NCBI GenBank assembly: GCA_003598175.1
Contig: QZKN01000162.1
Location: 1 to 64,000, forward strand
Length of the DNA: 64,000 nucleotides
Direction: 5' to 3'
Origin: Candidatus Omnitrophota bacterium
Lineage (GTDB): Bacteria > Hinthialibacterota > Hinthialibacteria > Hinthialibacterales > Hinthialibacteraceae
Part shown: positions 1 through 8,782 of the stretch, in pieces
Layout: each line of letters begins with the position of its first letter
Position numbering within the stretch: position 1 is the first letter of the stretch
Notes under the pieces: model-generated
Told to the model about the DNA's origin: nothing
Database searches by the model: none
The model's input: only the letters and a program-made list of their open reading frames with translations
Translations under genes and position numbers: made by a program

Positions 1-138
<138 letters not shown>

Positions 139-161
139 TCGCTTTATAATACGGCTTGTTC

Positions 162-192
162 GGATGGGGCTGCCGTCAGGGTAGCCCCGTCC
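162..192 (+). other. Strong intergenic hairpin between gap and pgk (13-bp stem, 5-nt loop, no T-tract)
   Basis: GGATGGGGCTGCC-gtcag-GGTAGCCCCGTCC pairs along its full length with two G-U pairs. Confidence 0.6.
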
Positions 193-325
193 ATACCATC
201 AATGTTGTCCTGCTGAAATTTGTTTACAGGATTGGAAAAATTAAGCAGATAAGCCTACTCATCTTGAATTGTTTTTTATAAGGCTTTCATTTTAAGTTTA
301 CTCGTAAGAGAAAAGGGATAGGGTC

Positions 326-1513
326 ATGGCCAAAAAAAATATCGATGATATCAATCCAAAAGGAAAACGAGTTCTGGTTCGCGTGGATTTCAACGTCCCG
401 CTGGACGACAATCGGAATGTGACCGACGACACCCGCATTCGCGCCGCGCTTCCGACCATCCAATCTCTCGTCGATCGCGGGGGACGCGTGATATTGATGT
501 CTCACCTGGGCCGTCCCAAGGGGCAGGTGAAAGAAGAATTTCGCCTGGAGCCGGCGGCGAAATCCCTTTCCACGTTGTTGAAAAAACCTGTCACGGCGTT
601 GAAAGATTGTATCGGCGACGAGGTGAAAAACGCGGTGAACGCGATGCAGGACGGGGATGTTGTGTTGCTGGAAAACCTCCGTTTCCATCCCGAAGAAGAG
701 AAAAACGATCCTGCGTTTTGCAAGCAACTGGCCGAATTGGGGGATTTATACGTCAACGACGCATTCGGAACCGCGCATCGCGCTCACGCTTCGACGGAAG
801 GCGTAACCCGCTTTTTCGATACGAACGTCGCGGGATATTTGATGCAAAAAGAGATCGAGTATCTCGTGGGCGCATTGGAAACGCCGGCGCGGCCGTTTAT
901 CGCCATTTTAGGCGGACTTAAAATTTCCGGCAAAATCGACGTGATCACCAATCTGTTGGAAAAAGTCGATGGCATCCTGATCGGCGGCGCCATGGCGTAT
1001 ACGTTGCTGAAAGTCAAAGGCATCGACGTAGGCGATTCGATCGTGGAAGTAGAAAAACTGGACGTGGCCAAAGAGACGCTGGCGGCCGTGGAAGCGAAAG
1101 GCGTTTCGTTCCTGCTGCCGGAAGATCACAAAGCCGCGACGGAAGTCAAAGACGGCATCGAACCGCAGGTTATCGACGCTCAATCCATTCCCACGGGACT
1201 CAAAGGAATCGACATCGGCCCGGCGACGATCAAACGGTATGAAGAAGAGATCGCCAAGGCAAAAACCATCGTTTGGAACGGACCGATGGGCGTTTTCGAA
1301 ATTCCCGCCTTCGCCGAAGGCACGATCAGAATCGCCAAAGCGGTGGCGGCGTCAAACGCCGTGACCATCGTCGGCGGCGGCGATTCGGTTTCCGCGGTGA
1401 ATCAAATCGGCGTCAGCGATCAAATTACCCATATCAGCACCGGCGGCGGGGCGTCGTTGGAGTTGTTGGAAGGAAAAGTATTGCCGGGACTCGCGGCTCT
1501 TTCCGACAAGTAA
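326..1513 (+). CDS. pgk: Phosphoglycerate kinase
   Basis: [47 protein letters not shown] and GGGDSVSAV motifs. Confidence 0.97.
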   Translation: MAKKNIDDINPKGKRVLVRVDFNVPLDDNRNVTDDTRIRAALPTIQSLVDRGGRVILMSHLGRPKGQVKEEFRLEPAAKSLSTLLKKPVTALKDCIGDEVKNAVNAMQDGDVVLLENLRFHPEEEKNDPAFCKQLAELGDLYVNDAFGTAHRAHASTEGVTRFFDTNVAGYLMQKEIEYLVGALETPARPFIAILGGLKISGKIDVITNLLEKVDGILIGGAMAYTLLKVKGIDVGDSIVEVEKLDVAKETLAAVEAKGVSFLLPEDHKAATEVKDGIEPQVIDAQSIPTGLKGIDIGPATIKRYEEEIAKAKTIVWNGPMGVFEIPAFAEGTIRIAKAVAASNAVTIVGGGDSVSAVNQIGVSDQITHISTGGGASLELLEGKVLPGLAALSDK

Positions 1514-1567
1514 TAAAATGAGTATGATAACGGGTTGTTTCATTCCCAGCTCACAAAGGAGAGCGTG

Positions 1568-1969
1568 ATGTTGTACTTTTTATTCTGTTTGTTTCACATT
1601 GCGGTGTGCGCCGCGTTGATTTTCTTCATCCTCATTCAATCCAATAAGGGCATGGGACTCGGCGGCGCGTTCGGATCCGTCGGCGGCGACAGTGTGTTCG
1701 GTTCGTCCGGTTCCATCAATATATTGATGAAGATTACAATCATTCTCGGCATTATCTTCGCCACCTCGAGCGTCGCACTCACGATGATCAAACCGCCGAA
1801 TCCGCGCGGCGTGATGGACCAGAATCCGGGAACCACCTCCATTCAGGAGCTGATCGAAGCCAGCAAAGCCGAGACGGCGAACGTTGAACTTCCGGCTGGA
1901 GATGGAATGACGGGACAACCGGCTGGACAACCGGGGGAACAACCGGCGAATCAAGAACCTCCGCAGTAA
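1568..1969 (+). CDS. secG: Preprotein translocase subunit SecG
   Basis: Small two-TM protein with ILIQSNKGMGLGGAFG; ATG 1568 preferred over the 1535 ORF start because of the AAAGGAGAG ribosome-binding site. Confidence 0.9.
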   Translation: MLYFLFCLFHIAVCAALIFFILIQSNKGMGLGGAFGSVGGDSVFGSSGSINILMKITIILGIIFATSSVALTMIKPPNPRGVMDQNPGTTSIQELIEASKAETANVELPAGDGMTGQPAGQPGEQPANQEPPQ

Positions 1970-2000
1970 ATCGGATTTTCGGAACGCAATGAATTTTTAT

Positions 2001-2030
2001 AAGCCCGGATGATGGTTGATCCGGGCTTTC
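2001..2030 (+). terminator. Rho-independent terminator downstream of secG
   Basis: AAGCCCGGAT-gatggttg-ATCCGGGCTT perfect stem followed by a T-rich tract. Confidence 0.8.
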
Positions 2031-2053
2031 TCATTCTCGAATTGCATAATTTC

Positions 2054-3220
2054 ATGAAAAAAATAAAGGTTTTGCGCATCATCGCCCGTTTGAATGTCGG
2101 CGGTCCCGCCATTCATGTCATTCTTTTGACCGCCGGATTGGATCCCGAACGGTACGAGTCGATCCTGATTTCCGGCCTGGAAGCGCCGGAAGAAGGCAAC
2201 ATGCTTGATCTCGCCGACGAGAAGGGCGTCAAACCGATTCGGATGGCCCATCTCGGGCGGGAATTGCATCCGATTCGCGATATCGTCACCCTGTGGCAGC
2301 TGGTTCGCATCATCCGCAGAGAAAAACCGGACATCGTGCACACGCACACGGCCAAGGCCGGATTCGTCGGACGCATGGCGGCATTTCTGGCGGGCGTTCC
2401 CATCGTAATCCATACGTTTCACGGCCATGTGTTGCACGGCTATTTCGGACCGTTGAAAACCGGCTTTTTTCGGCTGGCCGAACGCTGTATGGCCAGGTTC
2501 AGCACTCTGATTATCGCCGTCAGCGAACAATGCCGCCGGGATTTGCTAAAATACAAAGTCAGCGGGCCGGATCACATCCGCACGATTCCGCTGGGATTGG
2601 AATTGGAGCGATTTCACGACAAACCGGTCGGCGCGCGCGAAGAAATCCGTAAGGAATTCCACATCCCACAGGACGCATTCGTCGTGGGGATGATCGCGCG
2701 GATGGTTCCCATTAAAAAGCACGAGGATTTGTTCCGCGCGATTCCCATTGTGCTGCAATCCTTTCCCGATACCTATTTTCTCATCGTCGGCGATGGCGAA
2801 CGAAGACCGTTTCTCGAAGAACTGGCGCGGGAACTGAACATCACGCATCGCTGCGTCTTCACCGGATTTCGCGAGGATCAGAAACGCGTATACGAAGCGG
2901 TGGATTTGGTGGTGCTCACCTCCGCGAACGAAGGCCTGCCGGTCGCGGTCATCGAAGCATTGTCCGCCGGCAAACCGGTTGTCTCCACCCGCGTGGGAGG
3001 CGTGCCGGAACTGATCGAAGACGGCCGGACGGGCTACATCGTCGAGCCGGAGAATGTGGAATCCATCGCGGAAGGTTTGATGAAAGCCGTTTCCCAGCCG
3101 GAACAAACCCAAGCGATGGGTTTCATTGCGCAGAAAGAGACGATTCGCAAGTTTTCGATTCAGCGGTTGATTCAGGATATTGATCTGTTGTATCAGGAAT
3201 TATTACAACTCGATCGATAA
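2054..3220 (+). CDS. Glycosyltransferase family 4 (GT-B)
   Basis: RLNVGGPAIHV near the N-terminus, IIHTHTAKAGFVGR-type segment, and C-terminal VVLTSANEGLPVAVIEALSAGKPVVSTRVGGVPE. ATG 2054 preferred because the ORF start at 2009 lies inside the upstream terminator. Confidence 0.9.
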   Translation: MKKIKVLRIIARLNVGGPAIHVILLTAGLDPERYESILISGLEAPEEGNMLDLADEKGVKPIRMAHLGRELHPIRDIVTLWQLVRIIRREKPDIVHTHTAKAGFVGRMAAFLAGVPIVIHTFHGHVLHGYFGPLKTGFFRLAERCMARFSTLIIAVSEQCRRDLLKYKVSGPDHIRTIPLGLELERFHDKPVGAREEIRKEFHIPQDAFVVGMIARMVPIKKHEDLFRAIPIVLQSFPDTYFLIVGDGERRPFLEELARELNITHRCVFTGFREDQKRVYEAVDLVVLTSANEGLPVAVIEALSAGKPVVSTRVGGVPELIEDGRTGYIVEPENVESIAEGLMKAVSQPEQTQAMGFIAQKETIRKFSIQRLIQDIDLLYQELLQLDR

Positions 3221-3223
3221 CCT

Positions 3224-3457
3224 TCATTTGCTTCTATGAAGATGTTGAAAATATTCCTCTCGGGAGATGCCGGCCGTTTTGAGATTATTCAATATAATAA
3301 AGGCAGGTACTTCATTATATGTCGGAATTACAATGGGTCTGGAAACGTCTGCTTTTGTATAGGGTCTGTAACTTCCTTCCTGTCTGATAAATTTGAATCC
3401 GCAGGAGATGAAAATCTTCTCCAATATTTTCCAATGAACGGGAGTGATCCTTGGCAT
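3224..3457 (-). CDS. HicA-like small protein with the usual GSH motif changed to GSY
   Basis: LEKIFISCGFKFIRQEGSYRPYTKADVSRPIVIPTYNEVPAFIILNNLKTAGISREEYFQHL matches the HicA fold pattern; no adjacent HicB. Confidence 0.7.
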   Translation of the reverse strand: MPRITPVHWKILEKIFISCGFKFIRQEGSYRPYTKADVSRPIVIPTYNEVPAFIILNNLKTAGISREEYFQHLHRSK

Positions 3458-3587
3458 TCTCTTACAAAGCAATCCTGTTCGTGTGGAAAACGCAAAAACC
3501 GTTGAACGATTGCTGGAAATCCTTTACACTACCGGTGATTCCTTATTGCCGTTTTCTTGTAAATCGAATTGCGGGGAGGAAAAGAAG

Positions 3588-6500
3588 ATGAAAACGTATT
3601 GGAATAACCGGTTTTTCGTTTTGATCATGGTTTTACTTCCATTTTCCGGATTATCGACTCTCGCCATTTCCGGCGAAGCGCAACCCACGGATGCAAATCT
3701 TGCCAAACACCTTTTAAACCTGGTGGACATTCCACGCGGGATCGGCGTCGTGCTCGGCGGGGAAGACGGCCAGGTAGGTCTGGAAATCGCCCGAACGAGA
3801 AAATATTTGGTTCACATTCTCGACCCGAACGAAAGTTCGATGCTCACCCTTCAAAATATGGCTGACCGGGAAGGTTTTTACGGCAAACATATTATCATTG
3901 AACAATTTCCATTCACGGAAGGTTTGCCTCATGCCGAGAATACCGTGGATTTCATTCTTACCACGCATCTCACCGAAACGATGCTCAATCAATCGTTTTT
4001 GGATCAGGTTACTCACGCCCTGCGGCCATGCGGCGTTGCCGTTCTCGGCGTCCGCAGCGAACAGGAGAAGGAGTGGAAGCCCCAAACCATGAAACGCCGA
4101 TTGAAAGAGGCCGGCGTTAATGAATACGCGGTTTTTCATGATCAATTCGGCGCGTGGGCGAAAATCACCAAACCCCCGTTGACCGGCGTGGACGAATGGT
4201 CGCATTGGGAACACGGTCCCGACAACAATCCGGTTTCCACCGACGCCGTTATCAAAGCGCCGTATATGACGCAATGGCTGGGAACCCCTTACTACATTGC
4301 CATGCCCGCCATTACCACCGCGGCCGGCGGGCGCATCTTTCTCGCCATGGGCCACATCGCCCATCACAAACGGGAAGAACCCTGGCTGAACACGCTGGTT
4401 GCGCATAACGGTTACAACGGAACGGAATTATGGTCCCGAAAATTACCGGACGGGTATCTCGCCCACCGCTCCGCGTTCATCGCGACCGATGAAACCTTTT
4501 ATATGATCGACGCCGACGGCAACGGCGTGGTCATGATCGATCCCAAAACGGGACGAGACAAAGACCGCATGGAGATTTCCGAAGTAACCGGCGAGTGGAA
4601 ATGGATCGCGATGCAGGACGGCATTCTCTACGCGCTCGCCGGCGAACAGAAAGATCCGCCGGAAACCACCGTCGTCCGCAGCGAAGACACGCATTGGAGC
4701 TGGGGCGAACTCAGCCAGGGCTATTACCAAAAACGCGTGCCGTGGGGATTCGGAAAAACCATCGCAGCGTACGATTTGAATAAAAAGAAAGTATTGTGGA
4801 TTCACGAAGAGGAATCCGTGATCGACTCGCGCGCCATGGTCGTCGGCGACGGTTATGTGTACTTTTATGGACCGGACTCGCATATCGGTTGTCTGAACGC
4901 AAAGTCAGGTAAACTGGAATGGACCAACAACGACGCCGAAACCATCCGCCTGATCGAGGAGCCCGGCCGTGGATTGGTTTCCACGCCCGGCTTTCGCACG
5001 ATGTGCTTTTGTGTTCACACCCCCGAAGCCTTGTTTTATGAAGCGCAAACGCGCATGAACATCGTCGCGATATCCAAAACAGACGGTTCGCGTTTGTGGA
5101 CTCACAAAAAAACCTCCAACAACCCAAATGTGATTTACGTGGACGGAAAACTGCTGGTGGGAATCGGCAAGGAAGGCAAAACGCTGATGCTCGATCCGCT
5201 GTCGGGCGAGATTCTCGAAGATCTCGGATTTCAGAAACGATCCTGTGCGCGATTGACGGCGACGCCGGATTCCTTTTTCTGCCGCGGCTGGCCGGAAGGA
5301 CTGACGCGTTATGACCGCGAATCCCAAAAATTCCTGTTCAACGGCGCTTTTCGTCCATCCTGCAACGATGGCGTGATCGGCGCGAATGGTTTGCTTTATC
5401 TCGGACCGTGGGCCTGCGACTGTAATTTATCGTTGATGGGACGTGTGGCGCTGTGTTCGGACAACCAGTTCGATTTTGAACAACCAGCGAACAGCGATCC
5501 GCTGCAAATCAAACGCAGCGATTCAACACAAATCAAAAAAATCGATCTTTCCGAAAATGATTGGTTCACCTATCGCAGCAACAACACCCGTAACGCCGCT
5601 TCCAACGCCATCCATGCACGCAACGCATCAAAAATATGGGAATATGCAGCGACGGAAGAGTTTTTACCGACCGCGCCGGTTTCCGCCGGCGGTCTTCTAT
5701 TCATGGGAGGAAGCGACGGCATCGTCCGCGCCATTGATGCGACCAACGGACAATTGCAATGGCGGTTTCTGACAGCCGGTCCGATCATGCAACCGCCGGC
5801 GATCTGGCAGGATCGCGCGTATGTGGGCTCCGGCGATGGGTATATGTACGCACTCGAAGCCGCCACCGGCGATTTGCTCTGGCGGTTTCGCGCCGCGCCG
5901 GTTGAGCGCCGCATTCCGGTTTACGGTTCCCTCTGCTCGACCTGGCCGGTGAACAGCGGCGTGCTGGTGGAAAACGGCGTCGCCTACACGGCGGCGGGAA
6001 TCATCGATTACGACGGCACCTACGTGTATGCGCTCGACGCCGTCACCGGCGCAATCCAATGGCAGAACCATTCGTCCGGTCATTTGGACAAAGAATTGCG
6101 CAAAGGCGTATCGGCGCAGGGAAATCTTACGATTTCCGACGGACGATTGTGGATGCCCGGCGGCAACGTCATTTCTCCCGCCGCGTATGATCTGAAAACC
6201 GGTGAATATTGCGCCGGTTCGCCCGGCGACGGCTCTCCCAAAGCCAATCGCGGCGAGGAAATCGCCGCGTTCAACAGCCAATACATCCTCCAGGGAGGAC
6301 GCCTGCGTTACTCCGCTACGGAAAATGTCGTGAATCCGGGAAATTTTACTTTATACGATGTCTCCTCGGGTCGCGAATTGGAAAAACGAATGCCGCTGAA
6401 TCAAGGCAAGATACCGCCGGCGTGGAATCAGGATATCGCGGTATGCGTGGATGGACGTTTTACCGTTCCGGTCTGTTATAAAATCAGCGACATCGAGGAC

Positions 6501-7481
6501 TATTTGAAAAAAGGAAATCCCAGAGAAAAACCACACCCCCTCTGGAAAGCGGATGCGCTGGCGCAACGTGACGTCATATCACTGGCGCTGGCCGAAAACG
6601 CTGTCGTGGTCGTCTGTGAGACCCCGCGGCAACGAACTCTCGCTCCGGCATGGACGATTTGCGCGTTGAATCCCGCCGATGGTACGATAATGTGGCATCA
6701 GAACCTGCCTTCGCAGGCGTTGACGGGAGGATTGATGATCGATAAGGAGGGACGCGCCGTCACGGTGTTGCAGAATGGACGCGTTGTATGTTACGGAGGG
6801 GAGAAAAATCTGCAATCCTACATCCATTCCCTCGATCAAATGGCCCGCGAGGATGCCGGCGGAAAAAAAAACGCCATTGATCTTTTACAACAATCCCTGA
6901 ATGTGATCCACACGCGGGAGTCACGCGATTTCGTCGTGCAAAGCCTGAAGAAACTCGGGGTGGAAGTGGGACGGGAAGCAAGACAAGCAGGCTGCATCGT
7001 CGATTGGATGCTGATCGGCCCGGTTCCGTGGAATGAAAACGAACTCGCTGACAAAATCTATTTTGACGAACCGCACGTCGATGTGACACGCACGTACGAA
7101 ATCGAAGGACGAAAACTACACTGGCGGGAGCATCTGACCAACGACGAAAATGGCATGGTGGAACTGGTCGGTTTGATGGGACCGCAGGATTCCCTCGCCG
7201 CCTACGCTTATGCGGAAGTGAAACTTCCCGAAGATCGGGAGTTGTTCCTGAAAATCGGCAGCAACGACGGTTTCAAATGCTGGTTCAACGGCGTGGAAAT
7301 CGGAAAATTCGACGGCGGACGCGGCTACAGACCGGATCAGGATACGTTCAAGGTTCACGGCAAAAAAGGCGTCAACCAAATACTCGTTAAGATCACACAA
7401 TATGGCGCGAGCTGGGCATTCAGCGTGCGACTGACCGACGTCAACAACAACCCGATCGATTTGACCACAAAGAAAATATGA
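3588..7481 (+). CDS. Exported protein with N-terminal methyltransferase-like domain, PQQ/BamB-like beta-propeller and C-terminal beta-rich domain
   Basis: Signal peptide MKTYWNNRFFVLIMVLLPFSGLSTLAISG; MTase-like VVLGGEDGQVGLEIARTRKYLVHILD...; repeated propeller blades (GYMYALEAATGDLLWRFR, YVYALDAVTGAIQWQN). Start 3588 preceded by GGGGAGGA. Confidence 0.82.
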   Translation: MKTYWNNRFFVLIMVLLPFSGLSTLAISGEAQPTDANLAKHLLNLVDIPRGIGVVLGGEDGQVGLEIARTRKYLVHILDPNESSMLTLQNMADREGFYGKHIIIEQFPFTEGLPHAENTVDFILTTHLTETMLNQSFLDQVTHALRPCGVAVLGVRSEQEKEWKPQTMKRRLKEAGVNEYAVFHDQFGAWAKITKPPLTGVDEWSHWEHGPDNNPVSTDAVIKAPYMTQWLGTPYYIAMPAITTAAGGRIFLAMGHIAHHKREEPWLNTLVAHNGYNGTELWSRKLPDGYLAHRSAFIATDETFYMIDADGNGVVMIDPKTGRDKDRMEISEVTGEWKWIAMQDGILYALAGEQKDPPETTVVRSEDTHWSWGELSQGYYQKRVPWGFGKTIAAYDLNKKKVLWIHEEESVIDSRAMVVGDGYVYFYGPDSHIGCLNAKSGKLEWTNNDAETIRLIEEPGRGLVSTPGFRTMCFCVHTPEALFYEAQTRMNIVAISKTDGSRLWTHKKTSNNPNVIYVDGKLLVGIGKEGKTLMLDPLSGEILEDLGFQKRSCARLTATPDSFFCRGWPEGLTRYDRESQKFLFNGAFRPSCNDGVIGANGLLYLGPWACDCNLSLMGRVALCSDNQFDFEQPANSDPLQIKRSDSTQIKKIDLSENDWFTYRSNNTRNAASNAIHARNASKIWEYAATEEFLPTAPVSAGGLLFMGGSDGIVRAIDATNGQLQWRFLTAGPIMQPPAIWQDRAYVGSGDGYMYALEAATGDLLWRFRAAPVERRIPVYGSLCSTWPVNSGVLVENGVAYTAAGIIDYDGTYVYALDAVTGAIQWQNHSSGHLDKELRKGVSAQGNLTISDGRLWMPGGNVISPAAYDLKTGEYCAGSPGDGSPKANRGEEIAAFNSQYILQGGRLRYSATENVVNPGNFTLYDVSSGRELEKRMPLNQGKIPPAWNQDIAVCVDGRFTVPVCYKISDIEDYLKKGNPREKPHPLWKADALAQRDVISLALAENAVVVVCETPRQRTLAPAWTICALNPADGTIMWHQNLPSQALTGGLMIDKEGRAVTVLQNGRVVCYGGEKNLQSYIHSLDQMAREDAGGKKNAIDLLQQSLNVIHTRESRDFVVQSLKKLGVEVGREARQAGCIVDWMLIGPVPWNENELADKIYFDEPHVDVTRTYEIEGRKLHWREHLTNDENGMVELVGLMGPQDSLAAYAYAEVKLPEDRELFLKIGSNDGFKCWFNGVEIGKFDGGRGYRPDQDTFKVHGKKGVNQILVKITQYGASWAFSVRLTDVNNNPIDLTTKKI

Positions 7482-7537
7482 TGTATCGCCGCCGTCTCGG
7501 CGGCTTTTGGGAACGTCAGCATACTGCCGGCAATACG
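7452..7537 (+). repeat. Type-B repeat overlapping the 3' end of the PQQ-propeller ORF
   Basis: GATCGATTTGACCACAAAGAAAATATGATG + TATCGCCGCCGTCTCGGCGGCTTTTGGGAACGTCAGCATACTGCCGGCA; aligns with the minus-strand copy at 53201-53295. Confidence 0.65.
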
Positions 7538-7558
7538 GATTCCATTGTACGGTGTTTC

Positions 7559-8578
7559 ATGAATACAAATTCTCTATTTCATCGATTCCTTTTCTTACTC
7601 GTTTTCCTCCTTCCACGACCAGTCGGCATTGACTGCTGTGAAAACATGATTCTTCGCGACGCCGCGTTTCAGGAAAAGCGCGATATACATCGTTTGTGCG
7701 TTATGGCGAATCATGAAGATGAGGAAGCATGGAAACGGTTCGCGGATTTGGAAACCTGGTTCCAAAACAATGGCGAGGATTTGAATATTGAATTGTTGCG
7801 TGTGGAAGCGGATCAGCCGGAGATGACGTGGAGGGAATATGGCATCCCCTCCGCCCCTCCTTCCCTGCCGGTTACCGTTTTTGCCGGTCATTATAACTTC
7901 GATAATAGCAGTTTTTACATTCAGCATTGGGAGCCGGGACCTGCCGATGAGGATTTGGAGGCGATCCGATCGTCCCCCGCGCGGGAACAAATCCGCCAAA
8001 AAATCGGCGAGAACCTGGCCATCATTCTTTATGCGCCCGGAAACGACGATTCAAGCCCCGTTGAAAAGATACTCGAATCCGTCTTAACCGATTGGAACCA
8101 AAAGGAACCTTTCCCACTCGACGTGATTCGCGTGGACCGCGCGGATGTGCGCGAACGAATCCTTTTATCGTTCACAGGAATCCAATCCACCGATTTGGAT
8201 TGGTTGGGCATCGTGTTCGGGCATGGAACGCTCATATCGCCGCCGCTGCAAGGCGAGGAAATCACTGAGGACAATCTCTACCAGCAATTGACAACGTTGA
8301 CGCTTGATTGCTCCTGCCTGCAGTCGCCGTCCAGCTTGGGCGTGGATTTGCCGATGGTGTGGAATGAAGAAAACAAAAGCCAAATCATTTTCCGGGGACC
8401 CGCCAAACCAGCCGCCAATGATCCGATCATGGCCATTTTGGCGGAAGAAGCAAATCAGGGAACAACGAAACGGGTATTCTGGCTCGCCACGGTATGGTCG
8501 TTCACGTTTCTGGTCACAATCGTTATTCTCGCCGCATTCTTCATTATTCTACATAACCGCAAATTTAAAAACATATAA
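7559..8578 (+). CDS. Hypothetical exported protein with C-terminal TM helix, possibly two thioredoxin-like domains lacking CXXC
   Basis: Signal peptide MNTNSLFHRFLFLLVFLLPRPVG; C-terminal TM VFWLATVWSFTFLVTIVILAAFFIIL. The upstream ORF start at 7478 lies in a dispersed repeat and is unlikely to be real. Confidence 0.6.
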   Translation: MNTNSLFHRFLFLLVFLLPRPVGIDCCENMILRDAAFQEKRDIHRLCVMANHEDEEAWKRFADLETWFQNNGEDLNIELLRVEADQPEMTWREYGIPSAPPSLPVTVFAGHYNFDNSSFYIQHWEPGPADEDLEAIRSSPAREQIRQKIGENLAIILYAPGNDDSSPVEKILESVLTDWNQKEPFPLDVIRVDRADVRERILLSFTGIQSTDLDWLGIVFGHGTLISPPLQGEEITEDNLYQQLTTLTLDCSCLQSPSSLGVDLPMVWNEENKSQIIFRGPAKPAANDPIMAILAEEANQGTTKRVFWLATVWSFTFLVTIVILAAFFIILHNRKFKNI

Positions 8579-8651
8579 ACCGCCATGATCGGTTGATCTC
8601 AACGAAGAATGAAAATAGATTGTGGTGCGGACCTCCGGTCTGCACCACAAT
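8577..8651 (+). repeat. Modular intergenic repeat, leader + type-A hairpin core
   Basis: AAACCGCCATGATCGGTTGATCTCAACGAAGAATGAAAATAG + ATTGTGGTGCGGACC-tcc-GGTCTGCACCACAAT (15-bp stem, 1 mismatch). Confidence 0.8.
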
Positions 8652-8782
8652 GTTTTCATCTATATTCCAGGCAAGCGTTTTTTCCATCCATCTCAACGTT
8701 CAGGCAACGAATCGGTATAATATCATCATTCCTGACGTGGAATCGATGAAATACAGCCGAAGCAACCGTACTACCGGATCGA

